From CAZZCU01 sp964652825 (GTDB taxonomy: Bacteria > Bdellovibrionota_B > Oligoflexia > Oligoflexales > CAZZCU01), in NCBI GenBank assembly GCA_964652825.1, contig CAZZCU010000019.1, forward strand, positions 1 through 44,059: a stretch of 44,059 bases of DNA, read 5' to 3'. Positions within the stretch are counted from its first letter, which is position 1; every line of letters begins with the position of its first letter. Of this stretch, positions 32,331 through 40,960 are shown piece after piece. The position numbers and the translations under genes were made by a program. Under the pieces are notes generated by a model, which did not search any database, had not been told where the DNA came from, and saw only the letters and a program-made list of their open reading frames with translations.

Positions 32331-35300
32331 TCATTCCACCATCCCCGAGTTGTCACTCTTGGCTTGCAGGCGATGAACCATGTAGGTTGGATCAGCCGAC
32401 TGCTCGATAATTTCAGGGTGCTTCTGCGGCGAAAGTTCCGCCATCTTTTGATAAGTGCGACGGGTCCAGTCACTAAACGCCTCGCCTTCCTGCGAACGTT
32501 TGAAGGCGGTTTGATAATACTTGAAAGCCTCATCCTTAAGTGGGAAAGCGACTTTCTCCATCTGCGTTTTGAATTTATCCTGTTCGACCTGTGCTGATTC
32601 ACGTGGCGCCTGCAAAGACAATAAAGACTCAGCGAAGTTCTCGTGCATTTCACCCAAACGATAAAGCGATGCTACCGTATGCTCGGCACTGCCAATCGTG
32701 ATGATAGCTTCGTAGCCTTTAGCAGTGGCGACCATACTTTGTTGTTTACGTTGAACTTGTTTTTCGACACGCGTCACATCATTGATCGGGGTTGATTTAA
32801 AAGCCGAGAACTCCTGATCCATTAAACGGAACAAGCCGCCGGCAACCGTGCGACGAGCCTCGACGGCTGCGGGTGCGCTCTTAGCTGCCAGCGTCGTGTG
32901 CAAGCGCCAGAGGTCTTTGCGGCCGCCAGCCGCATCCAAATGCAAGGACTTCAAGTCAGCTGCCTTGGCTTCGGCATGCAAAGCCTGGTCTTTATCCGTG
33001 GCAAACTTGCGCGCGAATTCCAGATACATCGCCACCGCCTCTTTATGACGGCCAGCTTTCTCCTGCATCATCGCCACCTGGAATGCGGCATCACCGACAC
33101 CCTGTTGATTCGGATAGAATTTAACAAAGCGCGTATATAGCTGCTCAGAGCGAGAGTAGTTCTTGAGACCTTTGTAAAGCGTCGCGGCGTTGTAAAGCGC
33201 AGCCGGTGCACGCTTGTCGTTGGCATAGTCGATCGCAAAACGCCGATAATGATCGGCAGCCTGATCAAACTGCGCCAGTGCCTCATAGGACTGGGCGGAA
33301 TCCACCAATACGTTTGCCACCAGGGGAGACTTAGGATAAGTGGTCATCAGAATTTTGCCGACAGCCAACGCATCTTCGACTTTACCAACCTTATAATAGT
33401 TAGATGTAGCATTGTAGAGTGCGCGATCGGCGTTAGCATCCTTGGGGAATTGCTTCTGGAAGTTAACGAAAGCCGTTGCCGCCGCGTCATGATTTTGCTG
33501 CTTCTCAAAAGCCAAAGCCTGCTGATAAGTAGCATTGCGCTTAATCTCAGTGACTTTAGTGCGCAAATCCGCTGTCATCAGAGTTTTTGCATTCAAGAAC
33601 TTATCAGACCACTCCACGACTTTCGCCCACTCGGCCTTATCAGCGTAATAGGCCAGAACCACCAGCGCACTGGTGCGACCCTGAGTGGTTTGCGGCAACT
33701 CCTTGGTGATCTTATCAAACTTGTCGATAGCAACATCATAGTGACCATAGTCAAAATAAATCTGCGCCACTGTGTAACGCATCGGATAACCGCCTTTTTC
33801 CCTGGGCAGCATCGAAACATAAACATCGATCGTATCGATCAGCTTCTTTTTGGTTGCCGGGAGGGCGATCGGCGACGCAACCTGGCCTGCCGGCGGTAAC
33901 TTGTCGTACTTGGCTTTGAGATCAACTTTGTTCATTGCTGCCACGGCCTGCAGCGCCGCAGGCTTGAGATATTTACCCTTGGGATCAGCCTTAGCGACCG
34001 CCAGATACTGCTGCGACGCCGTTTCAAATTGCCCCATATCGAAAAGAATCTCAGCTAGATAGTAACGAATCTCATAGGCGTTCTTGCCGTCAGCAAAAGT
34101 TGCCAGGTAAAGACTATAAATCTTCGACGAAGCCGCCAGCATAGCGTTGTTCTTGGCTTTTTGACCACGATTGTGGAACATCGTCCCATAGCGATGCATA
34201 TTGAATTCGGTAACTTTACGGGCTTCGGCCAACAAAGCAGCATCTTTGCTGAACGCAATCGTCCAAGAACTGCTACCCAGATACATTTTCTTCATGGTCT
34301 CAAGAGTCGCAACCACGGCATCAAGATTATTTTCCTGCTCAAACAAGCCCGCCATCTTTGCGTAAATCTGCGGGTTGCGTGGACGATTCGGAGATTCCTG
34401 CAACAAGCGATTATAGAGAGCGATGGCTTTAACATTCTTGCCTTGATCAGCATAAGTGTTGCCCAGCTTCTCTAACAGGGCGTAGAAGGACTCTCTTTCG
34501 CCGATGGTTTTGAAGTAATTCCACGCACCATCGATATCTTCGGTCTCAGCCCAGACCATGACCAGATCATTAACCGCTTCCTGACGTAAATCCAGGCGAC
34601 CATAGCGACCGGCATTCTTCTCAGAAAGCTTAACTACCAATTTAAACGACGCAACCGCACGCTTGTAATTGCTCGCCTCCTCGGTAGCGTCTTTAGGTGT
34701 CAGATTATAGTAAGTCCATCCCAACTTATAAACCGCATACGGATAGGCTTTGTGAGCCTTGTGTTTAAGAACTTGCTGATAGGCATTCCGTGCCTCGGTC
34801 ATGTTATGTCTGTCGAAGTGATATTCGCCTAATGATAAATAAGCATCCGACAACAACGGTGACTTGGGGAAACGCTTAACCAATTGCTGGAAGTATAAAA
34901 CCGCACTTTCGTTATTCAAGCGTCCCAGAGTCTTGCTCAAGGCATATAATGCGGATGCGGTTCGCGGATGTTTGGGATACGCGGTCACCAACATGCGGAA
35001 TGCTTCGGCTGCTTTCGATAACTCAGCGACCGAACGCTTGGTGTTAAGCTGTGGTTCCTTGCCTTTTTTGCCACCTTCAGCCCATTGATTGAAGCGCCTG
35101 TCATACTCCAAAGACTCTACTTCGCGTAGATAGTCGTGACGTTCAGCATGCAGCTCGCCAAGTCGTAGATACAACTCAAATTTACGCGAATCATTCGATT
35201 TTTTCTTGAGCAGTTCCCGGATCGAAGCAATAGTCTGCAAACGCAGATCATCAGCCTTCTTGAGATCTTCGGGGCTAACATCCGCCTGTACCGTCGAATA

Positions 35301-35432
35301 ATAATCCTGCTGCGACGGGCCAACGGGTTTATTTTTGCCTTTTGGCGTCACCGCGGCGGTGACTGAGCCGGCGCTAACCACTAACAGCGCGCTCAAGGAC
35401 AGGTTTCGCAACCCCTTAGCTACATAATACAT
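32331..35432 (-). CDS. Large periplasmic TPR protein, GltD/AgmU-like
   Basis: 1033 residues, preceded by GAGGAGG. A signal peptide (MYYVAKGLRNLSLSALLVVSAGSVTA) is followed by about 960 residues of TPR-type helical repeats: for example SALYALSKTLGRLNNESAVLYF, DAYLSLGEYHFDRHN, PYAVYKLGWTYYNL. In size and repeat content it resembles GltD (AgmU), the periplasmic TPR scaffold of the Myxococcus Glt complex. Neighbours fit: an outer-membrane barrel and another TPR protein upstream, a TPR lipoprotein downstream. Other large TPR secreted proteins (such as BamD-like or YbgF-like) are alternatives. The function here (motility or envelope transport) is not shown by the sequence. Confidence 0.65.
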   Translation of the reverse strand: MYYVAKGLRNLSLSALLVVSAGSVTAAVTPKGKNKPVGPSQQDYYSTVQADVSPEDLKKADDLRLQTIASIRELLKKKSNDSRKFELYLRLGELHAERHDYLREVESLEYDRRFNQWAEGGKKGKEPQLNTKRSVAELSKAAEAFRMLVTAYPKHPRTASALYALSKTLGRLNNESAVLYFQQLVKRFPKSPLLSDAYLSLGEYHFDRHNMTEARNAYQQVLKHKAHKAYPYAVYKLGWTYYNLTPKDATEEASNYKRAVASFKLVVKLSEKNAGRYGRLDLRQEAVNDLVMVWAETEDIDGAWNYFKTIGERESFYALLEKLGNTYADQGKNVKAIALYNRLLQESPNRPRNPQIYAKMAGLFEQENNLDAVVATLETMKKMYLGSSSWTIAFSKDAALLAEARKVTEFNMHRYGTMFHNRGQKAKNNAMLAASSKIYSLYLATFADGKNAYEIRYYLAEILFDMGQFETASQQYLAVAKADPKGKYLKPAALQAVAAMNKVDLKAKYDKLPPAGQVASPIALPATKKKLIDTIDVYVSMLPREKGGYPMRYTVAQIYFDYGHYDVAIDKFDKITKELPQTTQGRTSALVVLAYYADKAEWAKVVEWSDKFLNAKTLMTADLRTKVTEIKRNATYQQALAFEKQQNHDAAATAFVNFQKQFPKDANADRALYNATSNYYKVGKVEDALAVGKILMTTYPKSPLVANVLVDSAQSYEALAQFDQAADHYRRFAIDYANDKRAPAALYNAATLYKGLKNYSRSEQLYTRFVKFYPNQQGVGDAAFQVAMMQEKAGRHKEAVAMYLEFARKFATDKDQALHAEAKAADLKSLHLDAAGGRKDLWRLHTTLAAKSAPAAVEARRTVAGGLFRLMDQEFSAFKSTPINDVTRVEKQVQRKQQSMVATAKGYEAIITIGSAEHTVASLYRLGEMHENFAESLLSLQAPRESAQVEQDKFKTQMEKVAFPLKDEAFKYYQTAFKRSQEGEAFSDWTRRTYQKMAELSPQKHPEIIEQSADPTYMVHRLQAKSDNSGMVE

Positions 35433-35471
35433 ACATCCTCCTCTAAACGTTGCCTGGCTTATCTGGTCAGG

Positions 35472-37202
35472 CTAGCGTTCAGTACACATTGGCTCGACGC
35501 TATAGATGTAAAAACCGACTTCGTCCCACCAATACTCATTCTTATCGGATTGATTCCACGATTGGGTTTTCTTGCCCCAACCACTGATCTTCTGTCGCAT
35601 GTCCACGCGTGATATCTTGGTCGAGGCGTGCAGCTCACGTCCCAACAATTGTTCTTTTTCGCTCATAAGTAATTCGAGATACAAAAATTCAGCTTGTGCA
35701 TACAACTGTTCATATTGAGACTTCATGCTGCGTAGCTCCGCCAGAAATGCATCGCCGATATCCCTGCGAATCTCCTGTTCCAGCGTCTCAATCGTGCTAC
35801 GTGCACGCTTTAAACCTTTCTTCGTACCAAAAACACCTTTAGCGTCGAGACGATTAGCTTCGGACACTACCGTTGCGTACTGACCACGCAACAACATCAT
35901 GCTGTAGCTTTCGGCGGCGGAGTTCAAAATATCAGAAGGAATTCGCAACGAATCAGACGATACGCCGCTAATCAGATTTTCAAACAACTGATAAGCGGTG
36001 TCACTGGTCAAACGCTGACGCTCAAGGAAAACACTTAATGCCTCAACACCATCACCATGCCGATCGGAGAAGTCGGCCAAAGCAATCCTGCCGTCTTCGT
36101 AGCGGCACAACCAGTAATAGGAAATCGCGCGCAGCAACGCCGCCTCGGGATTGAACACCTGCTCAAAGAACGGACTTTCGACACCATGCAATGAACCGAG
36201 AGCATGATTCGGATAGCCGCCCATGAACATTGCCCACGATTGCTCAAACAACGCATCATAGTAATACGGACTATCGCGCGTCACCTGACGATAGTTGGTG
36301 ATGGATTCCTTAAAACGTTTTTCCTGATACTGCAAACGACCAAGCGCCAGATATGCCAAGTTCGACAGTTCTTTAAGCGATTGCTTATCAAGACTTGATA
36401 TAGCTTGTGTTTCCGGAAAAAGAATCGCCTTCAGCGCGGTCTCGGCTTTTTTGATCTCGCCCTTTTCCACATAAATCATGGCCTGCTGATACTTTGCCGG
36501 CAGAAAATAGCGATCACTCATATTCAACTTACGATAGGCGTCAATTGCAGCCTCGCTGGCGCGTTTTGCCTCCAGAGCGTTACCAGCAAAATAGTACCAG
36601 CTGTTGCCAAATCTTGGCGGCGTGCGACCCTTGAGATCAACCGAACGCGTCAGATTCTCAGCGAAGTTATCGATGTCACGCTTTTTCGCGACCTCGTACA
36701 CAATTGCCCATGATGTATTGTAGGTATCATCCCAGGGTTGCTGGGCGCTTTTAAGAACTTCGGCCGCGTACATGGCACCGGTAATCGGATAACCAGCGTC
36801 AACCAGCATCATCGCCTGAGTCTGCAGAACCTGTTGCTTTTGCGCAGGTAGTAAGGACTTCTCGCTGAGATCGGACAACTCGGACCAGGCTGCCGCTTCC
36901 TTGCCGTCACCTAATCGATAGGTGCGACGAATCCGCTGCAAGTCGTTGCCGACGTCATTGCGCTCATTCTTGACAACTACCGCACGATTCGTAGCGGGCT
37001 TGGTGCTTCTGGCTTTGGCGGCCTTGGGAGCATTACTCGATTTTTTAGCTACCGGCTTGGCTTTGGTTTTGACCGACTGTCGTACGTCTTTCTTGGCGAC
37101 TTTACTCTTGCTCGCTTTGGCGGACGGATTAGCCATGAGATCGCCGGAGACGATCCCTAGACTTAAAAACAATAAAGCTGTCGAAAACACCTTACCCATC
37201 AT
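35472..37202 (-). CDS. Periplasmic TPR protein, GltC-like
   Basis: 576 residues from ATG 37202 (37199 is equally possible), with GAGG inside the end of the preceding gene. A signal peptide (MMGKVFSTALLFLSLGIVSG) is followed by a Lys/Ala/Ser-rich linker (about 25-80) and then helical repeats; the C-terminal third has a coiled coil and an aromatic end (WNQSDKNEYWWDEVGFYIY). In the Glt system a mid-size TPR protein (GltC) sits between the barrels and GltD; position and build fit that role. This is inferred from synteny. It starts 4 nt after the stop of the barrel gene and is followed after 39 nt by the GltD-like gene. Confidence 0.55.
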   Translation of the reverse strand: MMGKVFSTALLFLSLGIVSGDLMANPSAKASKSKVAKKDVRQSVKTKAKPVAKKSSNAPKAAKARSTKPATNRAVVVKNERNDVGNDLQRIRRTYRLGDGKEAAAWSELSDLSEKSLLPAQKQQVLQTQAMMLVDAGYPITGAMYAAEVLKSAQQPWDDTYNTSWAIVYEVAKKRDIDNFAENLTRSVDLKGRTPPRFGNSWYYFAGNALEAKRASEAAIDAYRKLNMSDRYFLPAKYQQAMIYVEKGEIKKAETALKAILFPETQAISSLDKQSLKELSNLAYLALGRLQYQEKRFKESITNYRQVTRDSPYYYDALFEQSWAMFMGGYPNHALGSLHGVESPFFEQVFNPEAALLRAISYYWLCRYEDGRIALADFSDRHGDGVEALSVFLERQRLTSDTAYQLFENLISGVSSDSLRIPSDILNSAAESYSMMLLRGQYATVVSEANRLDAKGVFGTKKGLKRARSTIETLEQEIRRDIGDAFLAELRSMKSQYEQLYAQAEFLYLELLMSEKEQLLGRELHASTKISRVDMRQKISGWGKKTQSWNQSDKNEYWWDEVGFYIYSVEPMCTER

Positions 37203-37206
37203 GGCC

Positions 37207-37917
37207 TCAGAGGAAGAAGTAGCTCGCGCCAAAGTCGATACTTAAAGAATTCTTGCGACTGTTTTTGCCGGCACGTTGTTCGGTATAAATACGATCACGG
37301 AAATCAATGCGAAACGACAGCGCATCAAATAAGTAGAAACGTTGACCGGCACCGATCGTCAAAGCGTTCAAAGTCCCCTGATGGGTATCCATACGCGCCA
37401 TACCACCGGTCAAATAAAAGTCCGAATAGACGATCAGATGGTCGAGTAGATTAAGTTTGCCGTAAAACGGCGCGACAACAACGTTAAAATCCATCGCACC
37501 TTTCACAGGATTAACTTCCGGCGTGGGGCTAACAATACTTTCGGGATCTTTGATGTCGCGATATTTCAACTTGTTCAGCGCGCGCAGATCGTCAGTATCC
37601 TCAACGCTGGTTTTCAAATATTGAAATTCAAAACCAACCCATTCAGTAACAAACAATCCCGAGCGAAAACCAACCATGGTCGTATCGGTGTAAGCTTCAT
37701 TCAGGAAGGAACCAGCGATAAAACCAACTTCCGGACGCATGCCTTTCAGAAAGTAACGATTTTGCAGAACCGTTACCGGCTTCTTCTTAGGTGTTCCGCG
37801 CACGTCACTGGCTTTCAGTTCAAGTGCGACAGCCGGCGTTGGTACAAGTGCGATCGCCAGCAACAAACTCGCGGCGCCAGCACCAAGCATACGAGTGCAT
37901 AAGGCTGAAATCTTCAT
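37207..37917 (-). CDS. Outer-membrane beta-barrel protein of the Glt operon (GltA/B-like)
   Basis: 236 residues, first gene of the minus-strand operon. A signal peptide (residues about 1-31, ending AVA) is followed by a linker with LKASDVRGTPKKKPVTVLQNRYF and then alternating strands that end in Phe-Phe-Leu (FGASYFFL). It matches my recollection of the myxobacterial-type small outer-membrane barrel family (OMP_myx_plus), to which GltA and GltB belong. AGAGGAAC lies 8 nt before the ATG. The leader carries two hairpins (37944-37980). No second barrel gene is present in the window. Confidence 0.65.
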   Translation of the reverse strand: MKISALCTRMLGAGAASLLLAIALVPTPAVALELKASDVRGTPKKKPVTVLQNRYFLKGMRPEVGFIAGSFLNEAYTDTTMVGFRSGLFVTEWVGFEFQYLKTSVEDTDDLRALNKLKYRDIKDPESIVSPTPEVNPVKGAMDFNVVVAPFYGKLNLLDHLIVYSDFYLTGGMARMDTHQGTLNALTIGAGQRFYLFDALSFRIDFRDRIYTEQRAGKNSRKNSLSIDFGASYFFL

Positions 37918-37943
37918 GGGTAAGTTCCTCTATAAAAGTCCCA

Positions 37944-37980
37944 GGTCGGTTTTTCTCCGACCCTATTGATTCGGATAGGT
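37944..37980 (-). promoter_or_regulatory. Two adjacent hairpins in the Glt-like operon leader
   Basis: GGTCGG (37944-37949) pairs with CCGACC (37957-37962) around a 7-nt loop, and CCTAT (37962-37966) pairs with ATAGG (37975-37979). They stand 27-62 nt upstream of the first operon gene (starts 37917). They could slow or attenuate transcription, but no T-tract follows either. Confidence 0.3.
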
Positions 37981-38135
37981 ACTCAATAAGTTTAGGTAAT
38001 TTTCGAGATCTACATTATCGCAGTAATAAAAATACAATTTAGGGCAGTATTTTTAGCGTGTTGTCGGCTTCGCCGTTGCTCCTGAAATCAAGGGGTTTTT
38101 TGGGTGTTTATATGAACATCCTCCGCATAAACAAA

Positions 38136-38164
38136 GGGGGATAGCCATTTGCTGACTATCCCCC
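38136..38164 (-). terminator. Terminator hairpin after the Arg-rich lipoprotein gene
   Basis: GGGGGATAG (38136-38144) and CTATCCCCC (38156-38164) are perfect 9-bp arms with an 11-nt loop; on the minus strand the hairpin is followed by TTTGTTTATG. It lies 26 nt after the stop of the 38190-39494 gene and separates it from the Glt-like operon. Confidence 0.7.
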
Positions 38165-38189
38165 TCTTTAACTAAAGAAGTTAAGTGCC

Positions 38190-39494
38190 TCAGCACAACC
38201 AGCGGCGAATACGCCAGCAACGGTTGCCTGGGAACAGTACGCGTCTGCCGCCTCGTAGAATAGCGCCAGTGCCGCGGACAATAGCCACACCTACGCGCAG
38301 GATTGCAGCGAAGAAGCGGCGAACCGGACGATGCTCGGCGAACCAGCGACGAACAGGTTTATTCTGAATAAAGTAAGCAGCGATCGCAAAAGGCGCGCGC
38401 AAGATGGCACGCAAGATCGGGAAGCGATAGCCGGCAACCAGACCAAGAGTCGCCGCTGACGCATCCGGATTAGGTGTAACATCGCCAGATACGCCTGTCG
38501 CTGTTTCAGCATTACCGGTCAATTTAACCGTCGTCGATTCCGCGGGAGCATCCGCTAAAACCTCTTTCAGTTCAGGCGCCATATTTTTTGTATACCAACG
38601 ACCTGCCTGACCAAAGACTGGATCATTACCACTGATCAAGGCGCGAGTTTCATCGCTGCAATGTACGGAATCAAACGTCTGTGCAAAAACCATATTCATA
38701 AATGCTTGGTAATTATCGTTACCGCGAGCAGCCCAGACTTTTTTCCAACGATCATCGCGGCTGACAGCCGGATCAAGAATGCTCTTATCCTCAATCATTT
38801 TGTTGTAGGTTTCCGGGATGTACAACGACTGATCGCGCTTCATCGCGTTAATCAAATCATCCAAGAAAAGAAAGCTAAGAGCTAACTTGTCGTCTTGCAT
38901 AGTAGCGTCGCTCTTACCAAACTGGTAACGCACTTCGCCTTTGGAATCAGGCGCGGTACCACCACCGATGTCGGTCGCGTACGAAGCCAAAACGATAGAG
39001 AAGCCTTGAACAGTGTTAGAAAGCTCCGCCAGGTTCGTATGATACTCGGTCGATGTCACACCAATGAAAATCTGTGGCATCTCAACAACGTCGCCGCTGC
39101 TGACGAAATGCACGCAGCCACTGATCTCACCTTTATAGTCGATAATATCGATGACCGTGCCTTTACGAGTTGCACAGAATTCTTTCGGATTACCGAGATA
39201 CTTGATTTTGCCACCTTTTAAGAAGAACCAACGTTGCAAGCCGGCAGGCACGGATGCCAAGACTGGTTTTAAACGTTCTTTGTAGCTCACATCAGCATCA
39301 ATGGATTTACGTTCCCAGTACGTATCATATTGTTCCGAATAAGCAGCAGATGGTTCAGCGGTACAAGTCACGCCTTTATCTGATTCTCGGAAATTGTTGA
39401 GTGATTCAATATCAGATCCTTTACCACCGGTAGTTTTACAGCCGCTCACAGCGACAACTAAGAATAAGCTTAGTGCTATCCGTAAACCGAACAT
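38190..39494 (-). CDS. Lipoprotein of unknown function with Arg/Trp-rich C-terminal tail
   Basis: 434 residues from ATG 39494, chosen for AAGGAG 8 nt upstream and the lipoprotein signal MFGLRIALSLFLVVAVSGCKTT (Cys19). The middle has no domain I recognise; it contains several cysteines (GVTCTAEP, EFCATRK, SGCVHF, VHCSDETRA). The last 85 residues are strikingly cationic and amphipathic: PILRAILRAPFAIAAYF, then a repeat KPVRRWFAEH / RPVRRFFAAI, and finally RCWRIRRWLC. This looks membrane-active, but its role is unknown. A good terminator (38136-38164) follows, so the gene is probably transcribed alone or with the MFS gene. Confidence 0.7.
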   Translation of the reverse strand: MFGLRIALSLFLVVAVSGCKTTGGKGSDIESLNNFRESDKGVTCTAEPSAAYSEQYDTYWERKSIDADVSYKERLKPVLASVPAGLQRWFFLKGGKIKYLGNPKEFCATRKGTVIDIIDYKGEISGCVHFVSSGDVVEMPQIFIGVTSTEYHTNLAELSNTVQGFSIVLASYATDIGGGTAPDSKGEVRYQFGKSDATMQDDKLALSFLFLDDLINAMKRDQSLYIPETYNKMIEDKSILDPAVSRDDRWKKVWAARGNDNYQAFMNMVFAQTFDSVHCSDETRALISGNDPVFGQAGRWYTKNMAPELKEVLADAPAESTTVKLTGNAETATGVSGDVTPNPDASAATLGLVAGYRFPILRAILRAPFAIAAYFIQNKPVRRWFAEHRPVRRFFAAILRVGVAIVRGTGAILRGGRRVLFPGNRCWRIRRWLC

Positions 39495-39556
39495 ATCGTG
39501 ACTCCTTATCATGCTGATGGAAACTTACTAAATTTTAGCCAATCGCGGCCGTTTAT

Positions 39557-40723
39557 TCAATGCCCATGGTCAACAAGCTGGTTTTGGACACGATACATGA
39601 GAACAGGCACCGCAATGCTGAGTACGATCGATACGAACGCAACGGTTGCCATACCCTCCAGTTTTCCTTGGCTATTCTCGTGTAATAACCAAGTTGACCA
39701 AACTGCGCCGACGGCGGCGGCAAGATGCTGTACCGAGGATTGTACCAGCGCGAACCGCGCCCGTTCGCGCGGTCGCGGTACTTTGGATGTCAACGTATTA
39801 TAGGAAACATTGCGTACCGACATCGCCAGCATGAAACCAACAAAGATAAACCAGACCGGAATCGGCGGTGGCGTTAGCACGAAGCCAAGCAGAAGAATCA
39901 TAACTAACAACACGGTTCCCACGATACCCGTGACAAAAGAACCAAAGCGATCAACCAGTTGACCGACAATGCGCATGCTAACAAAACTTACGATGCCGCC
40001 GGCCATATATAGCAACCCAAGATGCTCGCGCGGATATTCGAGATTCTGCAATAGGAATGCTGAGAAATTAGGGATGACAATAAATCCCGCCATCATAACC
40101 GCGGCGGTCATCATGTATGACTGACGCACGATCGGACGCTTGAACAAAGCCACCAGACTATCAGGTTCGGTGCCGATCGATTTATCCTGCAAATGAAATT
40201 TAAACGCTGGCAAACTAAACAACACCAGCCCCGCCACCAGAAACCCCAGACCACCAACCGCGAAAAATGGTGTCCGCCAATCACCAAGACGGGCGAGTTC
40301 CAAGCCAGCGGGAACACCGAGCACCGAAGCCACGGAGAATGCGCCCATCACCGCCCCCATGGCTTTGCCGCGCCGTGCCGGAGGTATCACATCGGCGATC
40401 ATGGAAAACGACAGCGATGTTGCCGGTCCACCAAAGATGCCCGCCAGGAAACGCGCTGCCAGCAAAGTTTCAAAATTGGTGGCAAAGCCACCGAGAATCG
40501 TGCCAAAAGCCAGCGCCACAAACACGCACACCAGCGCCTTTTTGCGGTCAAAACGATCGAGAAAAAACGAACATATCAATCCAGATATCGCCGCCGCGGC
40601 GGTGTAGGAACCACCGATGACACCGATCATGGACATCGGCACACCCAAAGCACGCGCATAATCCGGCCCCAACGGCATCACCATCATAAAGTCGAGTATG
40701 TTTACGAACTGAACGATACCCAC
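39557..40723 (-). CDS. MFS transporter, N-terminus uncertain
   Basis: 388 residues if started at GTG 40723. Twelve-helix major-facilitator build. It opens MGIVQFVNILDFMMVMPLGPD; the loop motif FLDRFDRKKALV (helix 2-3) and the second-half equivalent VGQLVDRFGSF are visible, typical of the CynX/Bcr-like sugar or drug efflux families. Substrate unknown. The frame stays open upstream as PPVNESLLILV, which looks like the rest of helix 1, but contains no ATG, GTG or TTG before a stop at 40823-40825; AAAGG stands 8 nt before an ATC codon at 40786. So the true start may be non-standard or the gene may carry a frameshift. It is 62 nt from the lipoprotein gene downstream. Confidence 0.85.
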   Translation of the reverse strand: MGIVQFVNILDFMMVMPLGPDYARALGVPMSMIGVIGGSYTAAAAISGLICSFFLDRFDRKKALVCVFVALAFGTILGGFATNFETLLAARFLAGIFGGPATSLSFSMIADVIPPARRGKAMGAVMGAFSVASVLGVPAGLELARLGDWRTPFFAVGGLGFLVAGLVLFSLPAFKFHLQDKSIGTEPDSLVALFKRPIVRQSYMMTAAVMMAGFIVIPNFSAFLLQNLEYPREHLGLLYMAGGIVSFVSMRIVGQLVDRFGSFVTGIVGTVLLVMILLLGFVLTPPPIPVWFIFVGFMLAMSVRNVSYNTLTSKVPRPRERARFALVQSSVQHLAAAVGAVWSTWLLHENSQGKLEGMATVAFVSIVLSIAVPVLMYRVQNQLVDHGH

Positions 40724-40960
40724 TACTAGGATAAGCAGCGATTCGTTAACAGGCGGACGAGCGTCAATAGCGGATGTCGTGGAGATGGGCAGAACCTTTA
40801 TACATGTGCAGTTAGCACTATCTTACTGGCAAAGCGTCTAAAAATGCGACAGACGTGCCGATAGGAAAAGTCTTTCCTCAAAATAACTGACTGATTTTAT
40901 TATGAAATTTTGCGGCATGATATGTGCTTTTACCCTTAAGTACACCTATGTGGGTTTTTT

